This document shows positions 1 to 5,038 of a DNA stretch of 5,038 nucleotides, one piece after another; position 1 is the first letter of the stretch; every line of letters begins with the position of its first letter. The stretch comes from JBKBXU01 sp046313675 (GTDB lineage: Bacteria; Bacteroidota; Bacteroidia; Cytophagales; Cytophagaceae). Made by a program: the position numbers and the translations under genes. Below the pieces are notes generated by a model. That model did not search any database, was not told the DNA's origin, and was given only the letters and a program-made list of their open reading frames with translations. The stretch is taken from contig JBKBXU010000331.1 in the NCBI GenBank assembly GCA_046313675.1, positions 1 through 5,038 on the forward strand. The letters run 5' to 3'.

Positions 1-46
1 TTGCGGGGAGGACGTCCCAAAAAAATAAAAATCCGAGTCGCAGAGG

Positions 47-1135
47 CTACTTATTGGAAACCAGTGAATCACCCCCAACCTTCCTCCCTTTTAGAAAGCC
101 CCTGGAAACCATTTCGGCCATTTTCTTTTCATTGGGTGTTGAATAAAGGAAAGCTTCGATTTTAAGCAGGTTAAAAGAGTATAATTCAGTATCCATTTCC
201 GGCCCGTCAGACTTTCCCACACTTTGGCACTTTAGCAAATGATATTGTCCGTTGCGCAAATCATATACCACCAGGGGATTTATAGCATCCGCAGAAAAAT
301 CAAAGCAATAAACAAATAGGTAATAGTCAAACAATTCATACCCTTGCAATTCAGCATAAAGATTGGCTTGAAAATATGGGTATCGGAATAAACGATTTTT
401 GATATTTACCTTATCTAATTGCTGTTGAAAACTGATCAACTTTCTCCTGTTTTCTTCAATGGAACCGCTTACGGAATCCCATAGTTTTATATCAAACCAT
501 TTTTGTGTGGGCAGGTCAAAGTATTCCAAAGCATCTTTGGCAATGTCCAGCTTATAATCAAAAGCCTTAGAACCTGGCGCAAAGTAACCAAGATAGTAAT
601 ACTTCATCTTCTCTGCCTTGCAGTACAGCATCTTTTGATATATCATATATTTACCCAAGCTGAACTTCTTATAAGCAGGGTCATAGAAACTGGTTATTCC
701 TGCGGCACTATTTTTTCCTATATCAAAATAACCAAGCCCGATTAGTTTACCTTTATCGTACACATCAATTTCAAGTGTATTATAAATATTGAGATTCATA
801 TCATCGAACAAAAGCTGCTCAAGGGTCGGCGTAACGTTAAAAGTAATTCCTGTTTGGTAGGTACTATATAAGGCTTCTTTCTCCGGAGTAATGGATGCCT
901 TCTGTATTTTAACTGTAAATTTTGAATTGAGCCTGCATAACCTCTTTAAGGTTTTATCATTGTCAAATTGATCTAACAACACCCTTAACCAGTAAACTCT
1001 ATATACCTGATCATTGAGAGGAATATATGTACATGTGAAAATGTATTGATGCATCCGGAACCATCCTTTTGACAAATAAAGGTCAAGCTCTTCCGCCTGT
1101 AATGGTTCAATAGAAAAACTGGCCTGCGCAAACAT
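47..1135 (-). CDS. ATE/Bpt-like aminoacyl-tRNA-protein transferase homologue with C-terminal extension
   Basis: The 362-residue product carries the core signature of arginyl/leucyl-tRNA-protein transferases, GNAT-fold enzymes that add Arg or Leu to protein N-termini in the N-degron pathway. Visible motifs are SFYDP (149-153), SLGKY (159-163), YYYLGY (179-184) and DYK (193-195), in the order and spacing of the family's C-terminal domain. The N-terminal part (KGWFRM, then a basic stretch ending CRLN near residue 70) aligns in outline with the family's N-domain, but the usual CxxC-containing segment is replaced by residues 41-50 (LNDQVYRVYW); only Cys35 lies nearby. Bacterial Bpt proteins are about 240 residues, so roughly 140 residues after LWD (218-220) are extra and unrecognised. 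No signal peptide or membrane segment is seen, so it is probably cytoplasmic. The ATG at 1133-1135 is the first in-frame start and has no Shine-Dalgarno site. Fold assignment is fairly secure; actual transferase activity is inference. Confidence 0.8.
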   Translation of the reverse strand: MFAQASFSIEPLQAEELDLYLSKGWFRMHQYIFTCTYIPLNDQVYRVYWLRVLLDQFDNDKTLKRLCRLNSKFTVKIQKASITPEKEALYSTYQTGITFNVTPTLEQLLFDDMNLNIYNTLEIDVYDKGKLIGLGYFDIGKNSAAGITSFYDPAYKKFSLGKYMIYQKMLYCKAEKMKYYYLGYFAPGSKAFDYKLDIAKDALEYFDLPTQKWFDIKLWDSVSGSIEENRRKLISFQQQLDKVNIKNRLFRYPYFQANLYAELQGYELFDYYLFVYCFDFSADAINPLVVYDLRNGQYHLLKCQSVGKSDGPEMDTELYSFNLLKIEAFLYSTPNEKKMAEMVSRGFLKGRKVGGDSLVSNK

Positions 1136-1265
1136 GGTAATCTGTTTAAAGTAGATAAGGCAAGACTAAGATACAACATTTGGAAAAAAGGAAGAATAGG
1201 AAAAGGGAAAATAACAATTAAATCTGGAATATCTCAAAGGGCGCTATGGAAAAATCAAACAGGTT

Positions 1266-1296
1266 TTAGCAAAAAGATGTAAAGCCTTAGCAAAAA
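1266..1296. repeat. pair of 10-bp direct repeats, 21-bp period
   Basis: TTAGCAAAAA occurs at 1266-1275 and again at 1287-1296, 21 bp apart start to start, which is about two helical turns. It lies about 130 bp upstream of the transferase-like gene and over 300 bp upstream of the barrel gene. This spacing would suit a dimeric regulator, but in AT-rich intergenic DNA it may be chance. Confidence 0.4.
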
Positions 1297-1400
1297 CATT
1301 CCGACTCTGACAAACAAGGCATCTTAATTTAAACAATCTTTTTCAGTATACTGGTATCAATCAGTAAATAACAAACTATGCCAAAGGGATTGCTGCTATT

Positions 1401-1577
1401 TTACGAAGAAAAATACATATCCCATTTGACCAGCAAAGGCTCATGTTGCTGCTCAATAATATGAAAATAGTTTGTGACTCCACCGTTCTTGGTAGACAAA
1501 GAAACCTTTGGGCCTAAATTCCTTCCATCACTTTTTCTTTTCTTCGCAGAGGGAATGACGTTCTTTTTTTGAATATT
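1401..1577 (-). pseudogene. possible remnant of a coding region, minus strand
   Basis: On the minus strand a frame of 58 sense codons runs from just after an in-frame TAA (plus-strand 1578-1580) to a TAA at 1401-1403. Its C-terminal part reads like protein, with stretches such as VSLSTKNGGVTNYFHIIEQ and LLVKWDMYF, after a basic lysine-rich start. No ATG or GTG lies in a useful position; only ATT and TTG codons could serve as starts. The opposite strand is also partly open over the same bases, so the signal is ambiguous. I recognise no family. It could be the 3' end of a decayed gene or simply a chance frame. Confidence 0.18.
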
Positions 1578-1583
1578 TTATTC

Positions 1584-1591
1584 TACTTTTG
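1584..1591 (+). promoter_or_regulatory. Bacteroidota-type -7 promoter element for the barrel gene
   Basis: TACTTTTG matches the Bacteroidota -7 consensus TANNTTTG exactly and lies 23 bp before the ATG at 1615, implying a short leader. A TTTG at 1568-1571 is only 12 bp upstream, closer than the roughly 17-23 bp normally seen for the -33 element, so the -33 box is poor or absent. Confidence 0.5.
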
Positions 1592-1614
1592 ATAGTAATA
1601 TTTTCCTGTTTCCA

Positions 1615-2301
1615 ATGAAAAAATTGTTCCTTATCACTTTACTTGCACTGCTTTTTAGCTCATTACAAAGCAGTGCACAGCGCATACATCCATTTGTTGT
1701 CAGGGCTGGCGCCGGGACTTATACGTTTCTGAATAAGGATTACAATACCCACCCTATGCTTGGGTATTCCTTTTCTTTTTTAAAGCAATTTAACATTGGC
1801 CAACATTTTTTCATTCAATCGGGATTACAATACGAACGTGCCGGAGGAGATATAGATGTTCATTACACCAGTAACGGAGTTTCACCATATCCTTTCTCCA
1901 CCTTGTCTTATGAAGGAGGCAACTCTAGAGAAGAAGAGTCTCAATATGGCCTGCTAAGATGGAGAAATAATAACTTAATACTTCCAGTTCAGTTTATGTG
2001 GGGGTTCGGTGAAGATGTCCGGTTTAGTTTCGGCCCCGGCTTTTTTATCAGCTATATTTTATCAGGTGAGGCTTCCCTTAAAGAAGGTGTCATCCATCCT
2101 ATCATGCAATACCCTCCATTTATAAAATTCTCCGACAGACTTGGAGGAGGCTTGTCATTTGAGGAATCATTAGATATAAAAACAGGGGCATTTACCTTAC
2201 ATCTATTTGCCAGGCAATCGCTTCTAGCAAACCAGTCTCATTCTTTTAGTTTAAATGCCCGTAATTTAGGGCTTCTAATTGGTGCGGGAGTGAAGTTTTA
2301 G
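1615..2301 (+). CDS. secreted outer-membrane beta-barrel protein, PorT-like
   Basis: The 228-residue product begins with a clear Sec signal peptide: KK at 2-3, a hydrophobic core LFLITLLALLF, then SSAQ with probable cleavage between Ala21 and Gln22, as is common in Bacteroidota. The mature part alternates polar and hydrophobic or aromatic residues in strand-length segments (near 29-40, 46-75, 120-155, 178-205 and 210-228). The segment LILPVQFMWGFGEDVRFSFG followed by PGFFISYILSG resembles the conserved mid-region of the PorT / outer-membrane beta-barrel family (Pfam OMP_b-brl_2). The chain ends in phenylalanine (GAGVKF), the usual signal for insertion by the BAM machinery. It therefore most likely sits in the outer membrane as a barrel of about 8 strands. 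Its substrate or role is unknown; family resemblance does not imply the gliding/type IX secretion function of PorT itself. A -7 element lies 23 bp upstream. Confidence 0.85.
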   Translation: MKKLFLITLLALLFSSLQSSAQRIHPFVVRAGAGTYTFLNKDYNTHPMLGYSFSFLKQFNIGQHFFIQSGLQYERAGGDIDVHYTSNGVSPYPFSTLSYEGGNSREEESQYGLLRWRNNNLILPVQFMWGFGEDVRFSFGPGFFISYILSGEASLKEGVIHPIMQYPPFIKFSDRLGGGLSFEESLDIKTGAFTLHLFARQSLLANQSHSFSLNARNLGLLIGAGVKF

Positions 2302-2385
2302 GAAAAGCTCTTCAATTCTATTTCACTCCTATCTTTAAAGAAACCTATAAAGTTTTGATATTTTTCTTATATTCCATCACGGATT

Positions 2386-2658
2386 ATGGCTATAAGGATA
2401 TTAAGCTTTGCTGTTATTTTATTTCAAGCCTTTGGCTGTAGTGAGTACTCGGATAGAGAACTGCAGGAGATTGAATTGGCTAAAGAGGTATTTATAAAAG
2501 GGGTAGACGATCAAAAAAACAAGAAACAACTGAATAATCTACGCAGCATCTCGGAAAAAGAAGGAAAACCTGAACCTTTGGAAGCTATTGTGAATAAGGC
2601 AGAGAAAGTTTATGGTGACTTTACCTCGATTTTAAATGCCATTGTTCCCTCAATCTAA
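2386..2658 (+). CDS. N-terminal lipoprotein fragment as it reads in this sequence
   Basis: As the bases stand, this 90-residue frame is the only part of the broken gene with a start codon. It has a lipoprotein signal peptide: Arg4, a hydrophobic core ILSFAVILF, and a lipobox ending AFGC with the lipidated cysteine at residue 18. The next residues, SEYSDRE, are acidic; this is not a clear surface-export motif. Residues 24-80 are rich in Glu and Lys and probably helical, with no recognised domain. If it is expressed in this form, the product would be a small membrane-anchored peptide, but the in-phase continuation after repair suggests it is a truncated piece of a longer protein. The start ATG has no Shine-Dalgarno site. 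Confidence 0.55.
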   Translation: MAIRILSFAVILFQAFGCSEYSDRELQEIELAKEVFIKGVDDQKNKKQLNNLRSISEKEGKPEPLEAIVNKAEKVYGDFTSILNAIVPSI

Positions 2659-3016
2659 ATATAGATTCTTCCATTTACCTGCCGAACAAAGTGAGTTTCC
2701 CTGTTGCGTTTACGGCCACTGAAGGGGATATTCAAAAGAAGTTTTTTGAAGGAGAAATAGTGGTGCATGATTTTCACAGAGATACAACCTTATCTTTTTC
2801 AAAGGAATATTATGTAAAGAAACGCCAGTAAGTTTTAAAGTAAATAATGGAGGCTCTATAAGGTTCAAGGATTGCGAAAGTCTTCTAATATTTACACCCG
2901 TAAGGAATCAAACCGGCAAAGGTCATGTTGTAATTTTTCCATCAAAAAAAGTAAAATTAAGAACCATATTCAAATTATATTTAGGGCTTGATTTAATTAA
3001 CAGCTTAAAAAAATAA
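2386..3016 (+). pseudogene. lipoprotein gene broken by two single-base frameshifts (about 210 codons when intact)
   Basis: Three consecutive reading frames join into one plausible protein. Frame one (2386 on) encodes a lipoprotein signal and charged helix but stops at 2656-2658. A second frame, open from 2619 to a stop at 2829-2831, reads NIDSSIYLPNKVSFPVAF and then GDIQKKFFEGEIVVHDFH. A third frame, open from 2771 to TAA at 3014-3016, reads VSFKVNNGGSIRFKDCESLL and continues to LINSLKK. Both junctions are repaired by restoring one base: one more C in the CCC at 2647-2649 gives VPLNLNIDSS, and one more A in the AAA at 2816-2818 gives EYYVKETPVSFK. The rebuilt product is about 210 residues and its stop lies two bases before the EF-P start, as expected for linked genes. 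Neither later segment has its own start. I recognise no family. Fresh mutation and sequencing error in homopolymers are both possible. Confidence 0.8.
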
Positions 3017-3018
3017 TT

Positions 3019-3582
3019 ATGGCAACTACGTCAGACATTTCAAGAGGGGCATTTTTACGGTATGAAGGTGAATTGGTGCAGATAATGGATTACACCCACA
3101 TCACACCGGGAAAGGGTAATGCGATCTATTCGGTAAAAAGCCGAAACGTACTAACAGGAAAGCAAAGTGAAATCAGGTTCCGCTCAGGAGAAAAAATAGA
3201 CATTGTGAGGGTAACCTCCAGGGAATTCCAATATCTATATCAGGAGGGGGATTTTCTAGTTTGCATGGATCCTGAATCTTTTGAACAACTTCCCGTACAA
3301 CGGGATCTCTTTGGTGAAGGCTTGAAATATTTAAATGAAAACATGGTGGTTACCCTATCTTTTGATGAAAACGACCAGATTATAAGTGCACACCCCCCTA
3401 AAACTGTAGAACTTGAAATAACTTATACAGAACCGGGAATTAAAGGTGATACCGCAACTAAAACTCTTAAACCGGCAGAACTGGAAACCGGAGCAAGTGT
3501 ACAGGTTCCTCTGTTTATTAATATAGGAGAGAAAATCAAGGTTAATACAGAAACAGGCGAGTACATGGAAAGAGTTAAGTAA
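3019..3582 (+). CDS. efp: translation elongation factor P
   Basis: This 187-residue protein has the length and full domain order of elongation factor P, which binds between the ribosomal P and E sites and helps peptide-bond formation at polyproline stretches. The N-terminal KOW-like domain contains PGKGNA (30-35) with Lys32 at the tip position that is modified in many bacteria. The middle OB domain includes SFEQLP, and the C-terminal domain has TEPGIKGDTA. The segment KPAELETGASVQVPLF plus INIG fits the EF-P signature pattern (PROSITE-style K-x-[AV]-x4-G-x2-[LIV]-x-V-P-x2-[LIV]-x2-G) at every position. It ends YMERVK, typical of the family. After the tip loop, AIYSVKSRNVLTG departs from the usual F-x-R-x-K-L pattern. 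The start is preceded by an A-rich stretch and follows the broken lipoprotein frame by two bases, so transcription may be shared. No gene for a lysine-modifying enzyme is nearby. Confidence 0.96.
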   Translation: MATTSDISRGAFLRYEGELVQIMDYTHITPGKGNAIYSVKSRNVLTGKQSEIRFRSGEKIDIVRVTSREFQYLYQEGDFLVCMDPESFEQLPVQRDLFGEGLKYLNENMVVTLSFDENDQIISAHPPKTVELEITYTEPGIKGDTATKTLKPAELETGASVQVPLFINIGEKIKVNTETGEYMERVK

Positions 3583-3789
3583 CAGTAATTATTCATGGAT
3601 TCTGGTTCAAATCCGGTATCAAGGAATGAAACTTCATGCCAACAATTATTTATAAAACCTTTCCCCGGCCCAATTCCGTGGATTGTCAATAATATATTGC
3701 TATATCGCATGAAATGATTGTTCATCCCTGATGATATGGTATTTTACCCTGATTTTGAAAACGTTGGGTTCCAATGGGTGGTCGTGGGT

Positions 3790-3810
3790 TAAACGTAGAT
3801 GTAAACGTAG
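3790..3810. repeat. short direct repeat beside the palindrome
   Basis: TAAACGTAG occurs at 3790-3798 and 3802-3810, a 12-bp period. The second copy forms the outer left arm of the 50-bp palindrome, and its inverted partner is CTACGTTTA at 3841-3849. The first copy lies outside the palindrome, so it could mark slippage or duplication of the arm, or a pairing alternative for the hairpin. Confidence 0.7.
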
Positions 3811-3850
3811 AGTAGAGACAAGGCATGCCTTGTCTCTACTCTACGTTTAC
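3801..3850. repeat. perfect 50-bp palindrome, REP/RAYT-like
   Basis: The left arm GTAAACGTAGAGTAGAGACA plus AGGCA is followed directly by its exact reverse complement, giving 25 paired bases per arm with no mismatch. The centre is AAGGCATGCCTT. A 28-bp inner unit (3812-3839) begins GTAGAGACAAGG and ends with its complement; a GTAG head before a hairpin is the hallmark of REP elements mobilised by RAYT (TnpA-REP) transposases, and dispersed palindromes of this GTAGAGAC type are, as I recall, frequent in Bacteroidota and Cyanobacteria. Symmetry breaks at 3800/3851. No T-tract follows, so it is not a standard terminator, although the RNA hairpin could block transcription or protect the EF-P message. 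The palindrome is directly seen; the REP assignment is inference. Confidence 0.95.
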
Positions 3851-4028
3851 TCAATTATTAATAAATCTTTAGAGCCCTGCAGAACTCATGAGGAAGGAGT
3901 ATATTATATTCTCAAACAACAAAAACAGAAATGCTAGTACATTTTAAAATCTATTATTTTTAAACCAAATTAATACCTTATATTTATGCTTCCCTAACAT
4001 ATAAAAGGTGGAAACGTATAGCCAAAAA

Positions 4029-5038
4029 ATGCATCTCGATCTCTTTGTCAATACCGTCCAGGAGCTTTCCATGGCGCGGGATATAGAGACCATTATGCAG
4101 ATCGTCCGCACTACTGCCCGGGAACTTACAGGAGCCGACGGGGCTACATTTATCTTGCGTGAAGATAATCAGTGCTACTACGCTGATGAAGATGCCATTT
4201 CTCCCCTTTGGAAAGGAAGCAGGTTTCCCATGAAAAACTGCATTAGCGGATGGGCTATGATCAATAAAAAACCTGCAATTATTGAAGACATCTTTGCCGA
4301 TGAAAGAATTCCGGCAGAAGCATATAGACCAACATTCGTAAAAAGCCTGGCTATGGTACCCATAAGAACCATGGATCCCATAGGAGCTATAGGAAACTAC
4401 TGGGCAAAAACACATCATCCTACTACAGAGGAAGTGGAATTGTTGCAAGCCCTGGCCGATATTACAGCTGTTTCTATTGAAAACGTTTACATATACAACG
4501 AACTGGATAATAAACTAAAAGAGCGTACAAAGATGCTTAAGCATCTATCAGAGCAAAACCAACAGCTTGAAGATTATTGCCAGATCATTTCACACAATCT
4601 CAGAGCTCCGCTCTCTAATCTTGCTCTACTTGCTGATATAATAAAAGAAAGCAATTCTACGGAAGAAAAACTTTTGGTCCTTGAAAAGCTTAGCCCAATT
4701 ACAGACTTCCTTTATAAAACCTTCGAGGAACTGGTAGAGTCCACACAGGTGAGAATGGATTATTCCATTTCCAAGGATCAGGTGGACCTAAACGCAGTTA
4801 CTAATACAATAATTGAAACATTGCAAGGTGAAATTATAAATTCCAACGCAAACATACAGTGTGATTTCACCGAGATGCCGGTTATCAACTATCCTAAAAA
4901 ATATGCTGAAAGCCTTCTGTTTAATTTAATTAGCAATGCCATTAAATACCATTCACCGAAAAGAATTCCACAGATAAATATAAGGAGTTTTGAAGAAGAC
5001 AACTGGGTATGCCTGGAAATAAAGGACAACGGCCTGGG
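4029..5038 (+). CDS. cytoplasmic GAF-domain sensor histidine kinase, 3' end beyond window
   Basis: Reading from the ATG at 4029, 336 complete codons are present before the window ends. Residues about 5-150 form a GAF sensor domain, with characteristic stretches ELTGADGATFIL, CISGWAM, YRPTFVKSLAMVPIR and PIGAIGNYWA. A probable coiled coil (about 152-185, ENVYIYNELDNKLKERTKML and on) leads to a HisKA domain with H-box SHNLRAPLSN and phosphoacceptor His189. The HATPase domain follows: N-box LLFNLISNAIKY with Asn303, then DNGLG (333-337), where the sequence is cut. No membrane segment is seen, so it should sense a cytoplasmic signal, autophosphorylate His189 and pass phosphate to an unseen response regulator. 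The GAF ligand is unknown. A GTG at 4008, just after the in-frame TAA at 4002-4004, would add seven residues; I prefer the ATG because of its A-rich leader and position at the start of the domain. Confidence 0.93.
   Translation, partial: MHLDLFVNTVQELSMARDIETIMQIVRTTARELTGADGATFILREDNQCYYADEDAISPLWKGSRFPMKNCISGWAMINKKPAIIEDIFADERIPAEAYRPTFVKSLAMVPIRTMDPIGAIGNYWAKTHHPTTEEVELLQALADITAVSIENVYIYNELDNKLKERTKMLKHLSEQNQQLEDYCQIISHNLRAPLSNLALLADIIKESNSTEEKLLVLEKLSPITDFLYKTFEELVESTQVRMDYSISKDQVDLNAVTNTIIETLQGEIINSNANIQCDFTEMPVINYPKKYAESLLFNLISNAIKYHSPKRIPQINIRSFEEDNWVCLEIKDNGL

Larger units (their letters stand above)
1136..1614. other. divergent intergenic region, about 480 bp
   Basis: This spacer separates the minus-strand transferase-like gene from the plus-strand barrel gene, so it should hold both promoters. 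On the plus strand a good -7 element occurs at 1584-1591. On the minus strand the best candidate for the transferase gene is weak: 1161-1168 reads TAGTCTTG on the minus strand, one mismatch from TANNTTTG, with no clear -33 partner. A 10-bp direct repeat lies at 1266-1275 and 1287-1296. Only short open frames exist (for example 28 codons from the ATG at 1378), none with support, apart from the doubtful minus-strand remnant at 1401-1577. No RNA gene or intrinsic terminator is apparent. Confidence 0.6.
3583..4028. other. intergenic region between EF-P and histidine kinase genes, about 446 bp
   Basis: No convincing gene lies here. The longest plus-strand frame (3731-3937) runs straight through a perfect palindrome and shows no family features. 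The region holds short inverted pairs (ATGAA with TTCAT around 3625-3636 and 3710-3725), three GGGT motifs exactly 10 bp apart (3766, 3776, 3786), a 12-bp-period direct repeat and the 50-bp palindrome. The stretch from 3851 to 4028 is AT-rich and presumably includes the kinase promoter, but I find no good TANNTTTG element. No intrinsic terminator with a T-tract follows EF-P. Confidence 0.6.

Noticed and set aside
1..46. Possible terminator of the minus-strand transferase-like gene (T-rich run read on the minus strand, and palindrome GGACGTCC at 10-17)
   Set aside because: The T-run is not preceded by a convincing stem, and the GGACGTCC palindrome lies after the T-run rather than before it.
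503..745. Plus-strand 80-codon frame
   Set aside because: It is antisense to the FYDP/SLG/YLGY core of the transferase-like gene and has no features of its own.
985..1179. Minus-strand 64-codon frame overlapping the start of the transferase-like gene
   Set aside because: Alternative frame of the same bases; the 362-codon frame carries the family features.
2346..2357. Promoter-like TATAAAGTTTTG before the lipoprotein gene
   Set aside because: Spacing does not fit TANNTTTG and no -33 element is visible; too weak to list as a feature.
2771..2831. Programmed -1 ribosomal frameshift in the lipoprotein gene
   Set aside because: The junction lacks a classical X-XXY-YYZ slippery heptamer, and a second unrelated shift near 2647 would also be required; simple base loss explains both better.
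3592..3630. tRNA-like T-arm (GGTTCAAATCC with weak flanking stem) just after EF-P
   Set aside because: Only about 20 bp separate it from the EF-P stop, so no room remains for D- and anticodon arms; the acceptor partner of ATCAAGG is absent.
3423..3725. Minus-strand 100-codon frame overlapping the end of efp
   Set aside because: Most of it is antisense to the well-supported EF-P coding sequence; no family features.
3731..3937. Plus-strand 68-codon frame
   Set aside because: It reads through the 50-bp palindrome, has odd composition (CKRRVETRH) and no recognisable features or start signal.
3888..3947. Nineteen-codon frame starting ATGAGGAAGGAG
   Set aside because: Very short, no ribosome site in a useful position, AT-rich chance frame.
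3984..4448. Minus-strand 154-codon frame, and a shorter one at 4178-4381
   Set aside because: Both are antisense to the GAF domain of the histidine kinase, whose frame is clearly real.

Overview
The window looks like chromosomal DNA from a member of the Bacteroidota (Cytophagales or a related order is my guess). It is AT-rich. There are no strong Shine-Dalgarno sites before the genes; instead the bases before most starts are A/T-rich. One clear Bacteroidota-type -7 promoter element (TANNTTTG) is present. The gene content also fits: a PorT-like outer-membrane barrel ending in phenylalanine, a lipoprotein with a lipobox, and a soluble GAF histidine kinase whose H-box reads HNLRAPL.

Layout. Positions 47-1135 (minus) encode a protein with the aminoacyl-tRNA-protein transferase (ATE/Bpt) fold signature but with a degenerate N-terminal cysteine region and a long unexplained C-terminal extension. 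Positions 1136-1614 are a divergent intergenic region holding the promoter element of the next gene, a pair of 10-bp direct repeats and a doubtful gene remnant. Positions 1615-2301 (plus) encode the secreted outer-membrane beta-barrel. Positions 2386-3016 (plus) are a lipoprotein gene of about 210 codons that is interrupted twice by single-base frameshifts, so only its first 90 codons read through. Its ancestral stop lies two bases before the start of an elongation factor P gene (3019-3582). Positions 3583-4028 are non-coding and contain a perfect 50-bp palindrome (3801-3850) that resembles REP/RAYT-type repeats. From 4029 to the window end runs a sensor histidine kinase, cut off inside its ATPase domain.

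The genes do not form an obvious pathway. Barrel, lipoprotein and EF-P run in the same direction and could share transcription; the first two are envelope proteins, while EF-P relieves ribosome stalling. The transferase-like gene is divergent from them, and the kinase is separated from EF-P by the palindrome-bearing spacer. I see no sign of a defence system, CRISPR array, transposase gene or phage module. The observations most worth following up are the doubly frameshifted lipoprotein gene, the 50-bp palindrome, the unusual domain make-up of the transferase-like protein, and the atypical sequence and location of the EF-P gene.
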